Assembly: GCF_003461245.1 (NCBI RefSeq)
Contig: NZ_QTWS01000019.1
Coordinates: 16,881-80,880, forward strand
DNA from: Blautia sp. AF19-10LB
Lineage (GTDB): Bacteria; Bacillota; Clostridia; Lachnospirales; Lachnospiraceae
DNA: 64,000 bases
Direction of reading: 5' to 3'
Below, piece after piece: positions 25,502-33,794 of the stretch. A program made the translations under genes and the position numbers. Positions within the stretch are counted from its first letter, which is position 1. The number at the start of each line of letters is the position of its first letter. The notes under the pieces were generated by a model. It saw nothing but the letters and a program-made list of their open reading frames with translations, was not told the DNA's origin and did no database searches.

Positions 25502-26680
25502 GTGGCAACAAAACTGAAAGGCCTGGAAGTAGGTAAAGTAGATTTCGTTGATGAAGGTGCAAATCAGAGAGCTGATATCAAACTGCTGAAAGGCAAGAAT
25601 AAAGCAGAGGAAACATCAGACCCGGAAATCGGACTATTTAAACGATTCCTGAACTGGATCAGCGGAGAGGTGCAGAAATCAGCCACGACATTTGATGAAC
25701 AGATCAACGCTGTGAGCATGGACGCAATCCGGGATGAAATCTGGTCTGTATGTTACGCCCTGCAGAATTCACTTAATTCAATCCTGTGCGACCCAGAACT
25801 GGACAGCAGCGGGAAGCAGAGTGCAATGGATACAAGCATTGAACAGTTCGCTACAGCTATGAAGGAATACATTCCCGGATGGGCTGGGGGAACATCTGCA
25901 AAAATCAAAAAGAATCTGGATGCGCCTGACGAAACAGATCTTCCTATGGTGATGAAAGCGCATAGCAATCTGGAGGAAATCATTCAGAAATCCGTAGAAA
26001 CGAAAGGAGAATTGGAAGACATGATTAAAATCGACAAGTCAAAAATGTCTGCTGAGGAAAGAGCGACATATGATGAACTTATCAAAAAGTTTGCCGTAGA
26101 GACAAACGAGGAGCCGTCTATCGAGAAGAAAGCACCGCAGAAAAGCGAAAAAGAGGAAAACCCAGACGTTCTCGATGATGATGGAGCTGAAAAGAAAACA
26201 GATACAAAGAAATCTTTTGCACCGCCAGAACAGAATGCTGACGATGATATTTACAAAGGACTGCATCCTCTTGTGAGAGAAAAACTGGAAGCTCTCGAGA
26301 AAAGAGCGGAAGAAGCGGAAGACAGAGAACTTTATGCAGTTGCTAAAAAGTACGAAGTTCTTGGAGAAAAACCGGAAGAACTGGCTAAGTCCTTGAAAAC
26401 ACTGAAAAGTGCAGGTGGAACTGCCTACAATGATATGATCAGCCTTCTCGACAGAAATGTGGCAATGGTCAACAACTCTGGCGTATTTGGAGAAATCGGA
26501 AAATCATTCTCTGGCGGAACTGCAGCAGTCAAGAAGTCTGCGGCAGAAGGAAAAATCGATGCGATCGCAAAGGGATTAATTGAAAAAGATCCTTCCATGC
26601 CGTATAACATGGCGCTGGCAAAAGCCTGGGAAGCACATCCGGAGCTTATGGCTGAGTATGAAGACGAAGCCGGATACTAA
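25502..26680 (+). CDS. Capsid scaffold-like protein (XkdF C-terminal type)
   Basis: 392 residues from GTG 25502, after AAAGGAGG. It opens with LKGLEVGKVDFVDEGANQRADIKLLKG, the motif that follows the protease domain in XkdF-like proteins. Middle: helical, with an acidic, lysine-rich disordered stretch (200-250). C-terminal: a coiled coil (VREKLEALEKRAEEAEDREL) and IEKDPSMPYNMALAKAWEAHPEL. Position between protease and decoration/capsid genes and the coiled coil fit an assembly scaffold; the role is inferred. Confidence 0.7.
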   Translation: MATKLKGLEVGKVDFVDEGANQRADIKLLKGKNKAEETSDPEIGLFKRFLNWISGEVQKSATTFDEQINAVSMDAIRDEIWSVCYALQNSLNSILCDPELDSSGKQSAMDTSIEQFATAMKEYIPGWAGGTSAKIKKNLDAPDETDLPMVMKAHSNLEEIIQKSVETKGELEDMIKIDKSKMSAEERATYDELIKKFAVETNEEPSIEKKAPQKSEKEENPDVLDDDGAEKKTDTKKSFAPPEQNADDDIYKGLHPLVREKLEALEKRAEEAEDRELYAVAKKYEVLGEKPEELAKSLKTLKSAGGTAYNDMISLLDRNVAMVNNSGVFGEIGKSFSGGTAAVKKSAAEGKIDAIAKGLIEKDPSMPYNMALAKAWEAHPELMAEYEDEAGY

Positions 26681-26697
26681 GAAGGAGGCGAATGATA

Positions 26698-27126
26698 ATG
26701 GGTAAAAATTTTAATGGAACACAGATCAACCAGTCACCAACTATTTCCGAAAAGGCAGGAGCAGATGTTGCTGACATCCGTAACCTTATTCTGAAATACG
26801 ATACTGATGGCAATGTGGTTGTAGCTGCCGATGGCACAGCACCTCTGCTTGGCGTTTCTATTATCGAAGGTGGATATAATGACATTTCCGGTGTAGAAGC
26901 CGGAAATGTTAAGAAGGGTGAAGACGTTGATATCCTGATCAAGGACATCGGATTCGTCATTGCTTCCGCTGAGATCAAGAAAGGGCAGGAGGTTACTGCG
27001 ACCACCGGAGGAAAAGCGGCAGTTGCGGCAGCTGGTGATTACGTGATCGGGGTAGCTCTTAACAATGTATCTGCCGGAGGCTACAGCAGACTGCAGCTTT
27101 CTAAATACCAGAAGGCAAAAGCATAA
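26698..27126 (+). CDS. Head decoration/cement protein (DUF2190-like)
   Basis: 142 residues from ATG 26698, 9 bp after AAGGAGG (ATG 26692 too close). Beta-rich with repeated Gly/Val: TAPLLGVSIIEGG, EAGNVKKGEDVDILIKDIGFV, IKKGQEVTAT, AAAGDYVIGVALNNVSAGGYSRLQL. This is the pattern of DUF2190 capsid-cement proteins, which stabilise the shell. It immediately precedes the major capsid gene, as usual. Confidence 0.8.
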   Translation: MGKNFNGTQINQSPTISEKAGADVADIRNLILKYDTDGNVVVAADGTAPLLGVSIIEGGYNDISGVEAGNVKKGEDVDILIKDIGFVIASAEIKKGQEVTATTGGKAAVAAAGDYVIGVALNNVSAGGYSRLQLSKYQKAKA

Positions 27127-27150
27127 TCTTGATAAAGGAGGATAATATTG

Positions 27151-28176
27151 ATGAGAAACACAGCAGCAGGAATCCAGTCTGAAATCGCAAAAGGCGTATT
27201 CAGACCTCACACAGCACTTACAAACATGGCTCTGGCATATTACCAGAATGCAGCTAACTACTTCGCAAAGGCTCTTTTCCCAACCTGTCCGGTAAGTCTT
27301 TCTTCTGACAACTACTATGAGTTCAGCAAGGAAGATCTTCTGAGAGATAACTGGAGCAGAAAACCTGCTTATGGAAAAGTTGATCCTACAGTAGTAGGCG
27401 AGAGCATGAAACCTTATGTATGCCAGGTAGACCAGATGATCATGGGAATTGATCAGATTCGCCAGACCGATCTCAGCAGAAGACAGGGACCAACCACAAT
27501 GCAGCCGAAACAGCAGAGAGTAAAAACCATTGCAGAACAGGCAAATATCCATCAGGATCGTCTGTTTGCGGAAAGCTACTTCAAAGCCGGCGCATGGAAG
27601 AATGAACTTGAAGGAGTAGACAATACCTCTCCGAGCACAAACCAGTTCATTAAATTCAGCAATGCAAACTCTGATCCTATTGCATTTATCGATAGCGAGA
27701 AGACAAGCATGAATCAGCAGACAGGACGCATGCCGAACCGCCTTGGTCTTGGTATTAATGTATTTAATGCTCTGAAAGTACATCCGGGCATCCTCGAAAG
27801 GGTTAAATACGGTGGAAGCACCGCAAATCCGGCATCTGTAACAGAGAATGTGCTTGCGCAGTTGTTTGGAGTAGAAAAGATCGTGGTGCTTAAATCCATC
27901 ATGAACAATGCCGGCATGGGAGAAGATGAAAACATGCAGTACATCGGAGATCCGGATGCATTCCTTCTTGCCTATGCCACAAACGCACCGAGCATTGATG
28001 AACCGTCTGCCGGCTACATCTTTACATGGGATATGCTTGGAAATGGACAGATGCTTCCGATTCTGAACTATCTTGGCGAGAATGGAACACATACAGAATA
28101 CGTGGAAGGACTTATGGCAACAGATATGCATAAGACATCCGATGATCTGGCGAGATTCTACAAATCTGCAGTCTAA
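27151..28176 (+). CDS. Major capsid protein
   Basis: 341 residues from ATG 27151, after AAGGAGG. Segments such as YFAKALFPTCPVSLSSDNYYEFSKEDLLRDNW, RTKAVAEQANIHQDRLFAE-like YKTIAEQANIHQDRL, LGLGINVFNALKVHPGILERVKYGG and AQLFGVEKIVVLKSI are those of the HK97-fold capsid proteins of PBSX-like and Mu-like Clostridia phages. Codon use is markedly 'highly expressed' (few rare codons) compared with the accessory genes. Its position after scaffold and decoration genes supports the call. Confidence 0.88.
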   Translation: MRNTAAGIQSEIAKGVFRPHTALTNMALAYYQNAANYFAKALFPTCPVSLSSDNYYEFSKEDLLRDNWSRKPAYGKVDPTVVGESMKPYVCQVDQMIMGIDQIRQTDLSRRQGPTTMQPKQQRVKTIAEQANIHQDRLFAESYFKAGAWKNELEGVDNTSPSTNQFIKFSNANSDPIAFIDSEKTSMNQQTGRMPNRLGLGINVFNALKVHPGILERVKYGGSTANPASVTENVLAQLFGVEKIVVLKSIMNNAGMGEDENMQYIGDPDAFLLAYATNAPSIDEPSAGYIFTWDMLGNGQMLPILNYLGENGTHTEYVEGLMATDMHKTSDDLARFYKSAV

Positions 28177-28187
28177 GGAGGTGCCAT

Positions 28188-28622
28188 ATGAAGCTTGTTG
28201 CAAATAAACCATGCACTCTGAGCGGAAAACGATACTTCATCGGAGAGGAAATCCCGGCCGAAGCAGTCACTGATCCGGTAGCTCTTGAAAAAATGGGAGT
28301 GCTGACTGTGATTCGTGACGGTATTCCGGTTGAAACACTTGAGGAATGCGTGGCATCAGTCGGAGAAGTATTCTTCAAAATCGAAATCGTAAAAGGAGAT
28401 AAGGGCTTCGATTTGGGCGTTACAGAGCCTCAGCTTCAGGAAGCAGTAAAAACTATGCAGATGAACCAGAAAGATGCTGTAGCTCATATTAGAGACACTG
28501 TAGAGGATAATACAGTGCTTATCTTTCTGAATGCAGTAGATTCGAGAACTGCTGTAAAGAAAGAAGCTGAAACTAAGGCGAAGAGCCTTGGAGAACTGGA
28601 GGAAAGCGCAGGTGATGCCTGA
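28188..28622 (+). CDS. Hypothetical head protein
   Basis: 144 residues, GGAGG before ATG. The N-terminus is a short beta domain (LVANKPCTLSGKRYFIGEEIPAEAV...LEKMGVLTVI) seen at the same place in many capsid operons. The rest is helical and acidic. Possibly a head-completion accessory protein; role unknown. Confidence 0.65.
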   Translation: MKLVANKPCTLSGKRYFIGEEIPAEAVTDPVALEKMGVLTVIRDGIPVETLEECVASVGEVFFKIEIVKGDKGFDLGVTEPQLQEAVKTMQMNQKDAVAHIRDTVEDNTVLIFLNAVDSRTAVKKEAETKAKSLGELEESAGDA

Positions 28623-29065
28623 TGCCTGGAACATATCAGTACGAACCGGGAAATATTGCTGAATACGGAAAAGACCGTATGCGTTTTGAACTCGGAGATG
28701 TAATGGTTGAGGGAAAAGAAAAGACTTGTGCGCTCTGCGATGAGGAATACAATGCGGTACTTCCAGAAAAGATTCCAACTACAAGGCAATGGAAAAAGGC
28801 AAAACTCCTATGTCTTGAAAGCATTATGCGTAAGTTTGCATTCGAACCTGATACGAAAGTAGGCCCGCTCTCCTTATCCATGGGGGAACGGGCGAAGCTG
28901 TGGAAAGAAATGTATGAGGATCTGAAAAAAGATCTGAAAGCCAGTGCAGCTTCGATAGAAGCAATTCTTCCGTTGGCAGAAAATCCAGAAACAGGGCGGA
29001 TAACACCGCCTTATTTTTATGCCGGAATGATGTCGCATGAGGAAACAGAGGGGGAAGACATATGA
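28622..29065 (+). CDS. Hypothetical head-tail connector-region protein
   Basis: 147 residues, coupled to the previous gene by one base (TGATG). It contains CALCDEEY, a helical TRQWKKAKLLCLESIMRKFAFE and an acidic end. By position between capsid and head-closure genes it may be the adaptor protein, but the sequence alone does not prove it. Confidence 0.6.
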   Translation: MPGTYQYEPGNIAEYGKDRMRFELGDVMVEGKEKTCALCDEEYNAVLPEKIPTTRQWKKAKLLCLESIMRKFAFEPDTKVGPLSLSMGERAKLWKEMYEDLKKDLKASAASIEAILPLAENPETGRITPPYFYAGMMSHEETEGEDI

Positions 29066-29424
29066 TGTTCGGAAACGCAATCTACCTTCGTCCGGGGAAT
29101 CTCTGGAAGAGCTTCCGGGTATTGAAGATGCATGTGGACAATGTAGATGGATATGCAAAGAACTCATATGAGGATACGGGAACTATAGTGGATGGAATTC
29201 TTGCACAGGCGACTTCGAATGAGAGGGAGCTGACAAAACACCTATGGGACCAGAAACTGCATTCCCTGACGCATACCCTTGTGGTATCTGGAAGATGTGA
29301 TCTCAAAAAGTCAGATATTCTTGCATATGAGGAAAAAGCATATTTAGTTCTTGCTGTTGATAATGCCGGAGACCTTGGGTTTGCCGGCATTGCCTATCTT
29401 GAAGAAAGGAATGATCTGAAATGA
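29062..29424 (+). CDS. Putative head-closure/stopper protein
   Basis: 120 residues. A beta-barrel-type sequence (NAIYLRPGNLWKSFRV, HTLVVSGRCDLKKSDILAYEEKAYLVLAVDNAGDLG) as in phage head-closure proteins (Mu gp36/SPP1 gp16 position). It overlaps both neighbours by 4 bp. Confidence 0.55.
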   Translation: MMFGNAIYLRPGNLWKSFRVLKMHVDNVDGYAKNSYEDTGTIVDGILAQATSNERELTKHLWDQKLHSLTHTLVVSGRCDLKKSDILAYEEKAYLVLAVDNAGDLGFAGIAYLEERNDLK

Positions 29425-29798
29425 GCCCGGAGGCAGCAGCGGCAGCTGTACAGGAAGAAGTAAAGAATCGCGTAGAGCAAACCAAACGACAGGTTGATGC
29501 AAAGATGATGCAGGGAGCCAATGAACTCAGGAATGCTGCTCTTACGGTATTAGCCAATCCAAGTCCTTCAGCTCCCGGAAGTCCACCTGGTGTAAGGAGC
29601 GGAAACCTGAGAAGGAATTGGAATATGTACAGTTCTGGCGGTGGAGGAAATGGCATATTCGGAATCCAATCTGGAATGCACTACTCGGGATACCTGGAAC
29701 ATGGAACAAGCAAAATGGCAGCTCGTCCTTATGTCGAAAAAATCAAAGAAACTGCAATGCCGGAAATTCTGGCATTGTTCTCGGAGTTAGGAGGGTAA
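29421..29798 (+). CDS. HK97 gp10-like neck/tail-completion protein
   Basis: 125 residues. The segment NPSPSAPGSPPGVRSGNLRRNW followed by SGMHYSGYLEHGTSKMAARPYVEKI is diagnostic for the gp10-like family ('APPGxxTGxLRxS' then 'YAxxVExGTxxMxARPFL'). It works at the head-tail joint. Confidence 0.85.
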   Translation: MSPEAAAAAVQEEVKNRVEQTKRQVDAKMMQGANELRNAALTVLANPSPSAPGSPPGVRSGNLRRNWNMYSSGGGGNGIFGIQSGMHYSGYLEHGTSKMAARPYVEKIKETAMPEILALFSELGG

Positions 29799-30101
29799 AT
29801 GTTACTGACTGAAGAAAAAAAGAAAGTTATAAATCTTGCTGAAATCGGAAGAGGATCTCTTATCTCGGCAAAAAATAAAACCTGGGATAAAGCGCAGTCT
29901 GGAATAGTGACAGAAGCGACTGTTGACACCATCACAGTTTTATTCCTTCCAGAAACACAGAATATCCAGAACCATTTCGTGATTCAGGCCGAGGCTATTG
30001 AAAAAGGAATGTGGACTATCAGATATTCTTCTGACGGAATGGAAACGGTGAACGTATATGAGGGGAGTGTAGAAGATGGATCTGAATCAGTTGCTGTATA
30101 G
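29799..30101 (+). CDS. Hypothetical neck-region protein
   Basis: 100 residues starting directly after the gp10-like stop codon. Beta-rich (SGIVTEATVDTITVLFLPETQNIQNHFVI, EKGMWTIRYSSDG). Unrecognised. Position suggests a neck or tail-terminator accessory. Confidence 0.55.
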   Translation: MLLTEEKKKVINLAEIGRGSLISAKNKTWDKAQSGIVTEATVDTITVLFLPETQNIQNHFVIQAEAIEKGMWTIRYSSDGMETVNVYEGSVEDGSESVAV

Positions 30102-30945
30102 AAGATTATCTCAGGACAACCTTCTGAACGGAACTCTGGCCAAGTACGCAGATAAGCCGGCCATCTTTAACACAGAGTTTCCACCTGATCAGCAGGAGGG
30201 ATGGAATGGGAAAAGCCAGTATCCAAGGATTTCTTATGTCTTCAACAAACAGGTGGATACAAAGCGGTCTTCATCTGGCCAGCTTACTGTCGCATTGTAC
30301 GACATCATGGATCCGCTTGAAGTAGAGAAGATAGAAGTTGCTATCAGGAATTGCCTTCAGGACGTGGTGATGAAACTAGAAGGGGAGGCACCTATGTGCT
30401 TTGCATGGGCCAGAAGCGAACCTTACATCTTGGAAGGAAACGCAGTGCTGTGCAAAGAAATTGTGTTCGATATTCTGGAATACCCCGCACAGGAAACTAC
30501 GGATCCAGATCCCGTTATGGCGTTGAACAGGTATATTAAGAAGCTTTTCCCAGAATGCATAGTTTTTGGAATTGATGAGTTATCAGAATACACCATTCCG
30601 GCAGATACTCCTGTTTTCTATTCTGGACTGAAATCAATTGACAGCACAGATGGTCATTGCAGGAGTAGCCTGTCGTGGTTCAATGCAGTTATTTCGGTGC
30701 ATCTCCTGTGCCCGAAACCGTCATTGCGGTTGAAGATGATGGCCGCACTTCACCAGAGCTTAGCGAAGGATGAAGAGATCATCATGTTTGATGATTCCCC
30801 AATGGTCGTGAAAGCTCTGAAAATGAACAACAATGCTGATTACCTTAGAGAGGGGCAGATGTCTCTGACAGGGTATTATGCGTGCTTAAAAGACGCATTT
30901 AAGCAGCCTGGTATATCAGGCGTAACAGTCAACGATCTTACATGA
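30076..30945 (+). CDS. Putative tail-terminator-region protein, two-domain
   Basis: 289 residues. The N-terminal half (PAIFNTEFPPDQQEGWNGKSQYPRISYVFNKQVD) resembles phage tail-terminator/DUF3168-like folds. The C-terminal half (SYLSWFNAVISVHLLCPKPSLRLKMMAALHQSL-type, MSLTGYYACLKDAF) looks like a second copy of a similar fold. It lies two genes before the sheath, where a terminator is expected. Overlaps the previous gene by 26 bp. Confidence 0.55.
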   Translation: MDLNQLLYRRLSQDNLLNGTLAKYADKPAIFNTEFPPDQQEGWNGKSQYPRISYVFNKQVDTKRSSSGQLTVALYDIMDPLEVEKIEVAIRNCLQDVVMKLEGEAPMCFAWARSEPYILEGNAVLCKEIVFDILEYPAQETTDPDPVMALNRYIKKLFPECIVFGIDELSEYTIPADTPVFYSGLKSIDSTDGHCRSSLSWFNAVISVHLLCPKPSLRLKMMAALHQSLAKDEEIIMFDDSPMVVKALKMNNNADYLREGQMSLTGYYACLKDAFKQPGISGVTVNDLT

Positions 30946-30957
30946 AAGGAGTAAGCA

Positions 30958-31179
30958 ATGGCAGAAAAAGATATCAAGAAGACACCGGCTGCGACACAAA
31001 CAGTACAGCCGTCCGCTGACAAGTACACCATCCAGGAACTTGAAAATGCAAGCACAAAAGTATTTGGAGTTCCTCGCGAATGTGCAGTAGCAGCCTTCAA
31101 AGGCTGCAAAAAAACAGAAATGACTGTTGCGGAAGCGAAACAGATCATTGATAGATTCATGAAAAAGGAGGTCAAATAA
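30958..31179 (+). CDS. Small hypothetical tail-region protein
   Basis: 73 residues ending at the base before the sheath ATG. A lysine/threonine-rich N-terminus then YTIQELENASTKVFGVPRECAVAAFKG and MTVAEAKQIIDRFM. Found before sheath genes in related phages; role unknown. Confidence 0.65.
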   Translation: MAEKDIKKTPAATQTVQPSADKYTIQELENASTKVFGVPRECAVAAFKGCKKTEMTVAEAKQIIDRFMKKEVK

Positions 31180-32589
31180 ATGGCAGGTTATTTTTCTCTT
31201 GGAGAAAACAAAATCCGTCCCGGTGCATACTTCAATGTACAGAAAAGAGGGGACGAAACAAACTTTGGAGCAATTGATGGTGTTGTAGCAGTGCTTTTCA
31301 AGTCTTCAATCGGACCACTTGGAAAAGCTACAGTTCTTCCGGCATCTGAAGGATATGAAAATACCTTTGGTACTGGAGGCACCACAGATGCATTAAGAGA
31401 AGCGTTCTATGGAGGCGCTGTTAAACTTATCGCTGTTCGAGTAGGAAACGGTGGTACGGTTGGCAGCGCCTCTCTTGCTTGTGCAACAGGCAAGGCAAAG
31501 CTTTCAACAAAATATCCAAGCGGTGCAAAATTTACAGCAACAATCAGAGAGAAGCTTGGCGATTCCTCGAAGAAGGAGTGCATCGTATATCTGGATGGCT
31601 CTGAGTTCGAAAAGGTAACATTTGCAGCAGGAGCAGAAGAAGCTACTGCGCTGAAAGAAGCATTTGCTTCCTCAAAGAACTTTGTAGTCGATATTACTGA
31701 TGCATCAGGAGCCGTTACAGCGGTTAGCCAGTCCGCTTTCGCAGATGGCGCAGATCCGACAGTAACAAACGCAGACTACAGTGCCGGATTAAAAGAAGTG
31801 GAGAAATATTACTTCAACACCATTTGTGTTGATACAGAAGACGCCGCTGTCCATGCATTGGTAGCGGCATTTCTTGACCGAATTTATCTGGCTGGCTCTT
31901 TTGGAATGGCAATTGTCACTCCAAAACCTTCCTCTTCACTGGAAGATAGGATGACATCCATCTCCAGTTTCGATACTGAAAACGTAATTGCACCGCTGAA
32001 TGCAAATGCTAATGCCGGCAATGAAGAGCTGAAAGGATATCAGGTGGCTGCGTATATCGCGGGTATCGTAGCTGCGACTCCTGCGAACCAGTCCGTGACA
32101 CACGCAACTCTTAGCAGATATAGCGTTCTGAATGAAATCCTTACAAATACAGAGATGGAAGTAGCTGAAGAAAAAGGCTGCCTGGTCCTCTCTACGGCTT
32201 CCGATGGGGCTGTATGGATTGACAATGGTGTTAATACCTTGGTTCATCCGGATGCCAACCACGACAGCGGATGGAAGAAAATCCGTAGAACCAAAACTCG
32301 TTATGAACTTCTGAACAGAGCAAATGCAGCAGCTGACGCACTGGTTGGAAAGGTTGATAACGATACAAACGGAAGAGCCACTATCATGGCAGCTATACAG
32401 GGTATCTGCAATGCCATGGAAGCAGAAGGAAAGATCCAGTACGGCAATGTAACTGAATCTACAACTGTTACTACTGATGGAGATACCTGTGGATTTGATA
32501 TCGAAGTGATCGATCTGGATTCTGCAGAGCACATCTATCTGAATTACTACTTCCAGTTCAGCACTATTGTTGCTGCATCTGGAGAATAA
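31180..32589 (+). CDS. Tail sheath protein (XkdK-like)
   Basis: 469 residues. N-terminus YFSLGENKIRPGAYFNVQKRG and C-terminal WIDNGVNTLVHP...GWKKIRRTKTRYELLNRANAAADALVGKVDND, GRATIMAAIQGICNAME, typical of contractile-tail sheath proteins. Presence of sheath and tube genes makes this a contractile (myovirus) tail. Codon usage resembles the capsid gene (highly expressed). Confidence 0.93.
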   Translation: MAGYFSLGENKIRPGAYFNVQKRGDETNFGAIDGVVAVLFKSSIGPLGKATVLPASEGYENTFGTGGTTDALREAFYGGAVKLIAVRVGNGGTVGSASLACATGKAKLSTKYPSGAKFTATIREKLGDSSKKECIVYLDGSEFEKVTFAAGAEEATALKEAFASSKNFVVDITDASGAVTAVSQSAFADGADPTVTNADYSAGLKEVEKYYFNTICVDTEDAAVHALVAAFLDRIYLAGSFGMAIVTPKPSSSLEDRMTSISSFDTENVIAPLNANANAGNEELKGYQVAAYIAGIVAATPANQSVTHATLSRYSVLNEILTNTEMEVAEEKGCLVLSTASDGAVWIDNGVNTLVHPDANHDSGWKKIRRTKTRYELLNRANAAADALVGKVDNDTNGRATIMAAIQGICNAMEAEGKIQYGNVTESTTVTTDGDTCGFDIEVIDLDSAEHIYLNYYFQFSTIVAASGE

Positions 32590-32607
32590 GAAAAGGGGGA
32601 ATAAATA

Positions 32608-33063
32608 ATGCTGAATAAGAGTGCGGCTACTGATGCCAGACACAGCAGATCTGGCAAAGATGCGATGCTTTATAACTCTGCTGGAAAACCATTTGCACAG
32701 GTTGAAAGTTTCACTACAAAAGGTTCCTTTAACAACTATAAATACGCACCTCTTGGCCAGAACAGAGAACTTGAGGTCAATGGAACTGTGGGCGTTACCG
32801 TAAACATTTCCGAAATCGTAGTTCTTGATGGCGAGCTGTTTAATGCAGTAATCAACGCCATTGCAAATGGGGAATCTCCTGTTCTGATGTTTACAGGAGT
32901 TATCGAAGGAAGAAATGGATCACAGGAACGTGTGACCTACAGAGAGTGTATCCTTTCTGGAGACAGCGATATCCAGAACGTAGCTACAGGCGATGTGCTG
33001 AAAAGATCTTTTGCCCTGCACTGCAATGGCAAGGTTGAGAATAAGAGCAAACTGACAATCTGA
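32608..33063 (+). CDS. Tail tube protein (XkdM-like)
   Basis: 151 residues. SGKDAMLYNSAGKPFAQVESFTTKGSFNNYKYAPLGQ, GEGTVGVT-like NGTVGVTVNISEI and ERVTYRECILSGD...LKRSFALHCNGKVE match the XkdM/DUF2001 tube family. It forms the inner tube under the sheath. AAAGGGGGAA precedes the ATG. A terminator follows. Confidence 0.9.
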   Translation: MLNKSAATDARHSRSGKDAMLYNSAGKPFAQVESFTTKGSFNNYKYAPLGQNRELEVNGTVGVTVNISEIVVLDGELFNAVINAIANGESPVLMFTGVIEGRNGSQERVTYRECILSGDSDIQNVATGDVLKRSFALHCNGKVENKSKLTI

Positions 33064-33073
33064 TTTCTATTAA

Positions 33074-33102
33074 GAGGGGCTGGGCATCAGCCCCTCGTTT
33101 TT
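33074..33102 (+). terminator. Rho-independent terminator after tube gene
   Basis: GAGGGGCTG (33074-33082), loop GGCAT, CAGCCCCTC (33088-33096), then GTTTTT. It probably lowers transcription of the tape-measure and baseplate genes relative to sheath and tube, as in other contractile phages. Confidence 0.85.
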
Positions 33103-33118
33103 AACAGGAGGAAAAGAA

Positions 33119-33634
33119 ATGGCAAATAAAGACTTTATGGATCCGGAATTAACTGAGGAAGAGAAAAGAGAAACTATCCTTGCAAACGAGGATGATTATC
33201 TGGAAGGATTATTGGCAGCTGCTGATAATGCAGCAAATGATACAAAGAAGATCGAGATCATTCGTAACGAACGGAAGTATTTCTCCTTCAGTATTCATTC
33301 GCTGACTGATGAAATGTTAAAAGATATTCGAAAAAAATACACAAAATATACAAAGAATCGCCGCCAGGGCATCCGGGTTGCGGACGAACTGGATATGCCA
33401 AAGTACAGGGCTTCCGTGATCTACAACTCTACTACGGAAGAAGACAAGGCCAAACTGTGGGATAATCCGGATGTCAAAAAGGGCCTGGAAGCAAAAGGCA
33501 TCTGTATTATCAATGCTCTCGATGTAATTGACGCTGTTCTCCTTCCGGGAGAAAAAGACCGCATTATGGAGATTATTGATGATGTTAATGGTTTCAATAA
33601 TGAAGAAGTGAAGGCTGAAACTGCAAAAAACTGA
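33119..33634 (+). CDS. Tail assembly chaperone, short form (XkdN-like)
   Basis: 171 residues. Conserved: RNERKYFSFSIHSLTDEMLKDIRKKYTKYTKNRRQGIRVADELDMPKYRASVIYNST, CIINALDVIDAVLLPGEKDRI, matching XkdN chaperones that coat the tape measure during tail assembly. It ends in EVKAETAKN at TGA 33632-33634, directly on an A AAA AAC slippery heptamer (33625-33631). A longer form is therefore expected (see 33631-33786). Confidence 0.85.
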   Translation: MANKDFMDPELTEEEKRETILANEDDYLEGLLAAADNAANDTKKIEIIRNERKYFSFSIHSLTDEMLKDIRKKYTKYTKNRRQGIRVADELDMPKYRASVIYNSTTEEDKAKLWDNPDVKKGLEAKGICIINALDVIDAVLLPGEKDRIMEIIDDVNGFNNEEVKAETAKN

Positions 33635-33667
33635 TTATGGCCGGTGGAAAGTCAACATTGCTCCACC
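33625..33667 (+). promoter_or_regulatory. Programmed -1 ribosomal frameshift signal
   Basis: A AAA AAC at 33625-33631, in the zero frame of the chaperone, is followed at once by UGA. A downstream stem may form between GGTGGA (33643-33648) and TCCACC (33662-33667), 11 nt after the heptamer. A -1 shift enters a 50-codon open frame that ends just before the tape measure. Confidence 0.8.
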
Positions 33668-33786
33668 ACATATTTCAACGCCAAGGTTTATTGCCGAGTG
33701 AAGTAATGAGTTTGCCCTCTGGAGAGAGGGCTTTTCTTTTTGCTTCAACCAGGCTATGGATCGAGGCGAATACGAAAAAGGGGTGA
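33631..33786 (+). CDS. -1 frame extension of the tail assembly chaperone (G-T like C-terminus)
   Basis: After slippage the reading continues CTG ATT ATG ... to TGA 33784-33786. It adds about 51 residues including LLHHIFQRQGLLPSEVMSLP and GERAFLFASTRLWIE. 'PSEVMxLPxGERAFLFAS' is the typical C-terminal part of Clostridia tail chaperones, so the extension is a real gene part and not chance. The product is the analogue of lambda gpG-T, made in small amounts next to the short form. An ATG at 33637 could also be used alone but has no ribosome site. Confidence 0.8.
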   Translation: MIMAGGKSTLLHHIFQRQGLLPSEVMSLPSGERAFLFASTRLWIEANTKKG

Positions 33787-33794
33787 CGTGGTAA

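Noticed and set aside
26734..28212. Long minus-strand open frame (492 codons) over the decoration and capsid genes
   Set aside because: It is fully antisense to well-supported structural genes, has no family resemblance and no ribosome site; it results from capsid codon bias.
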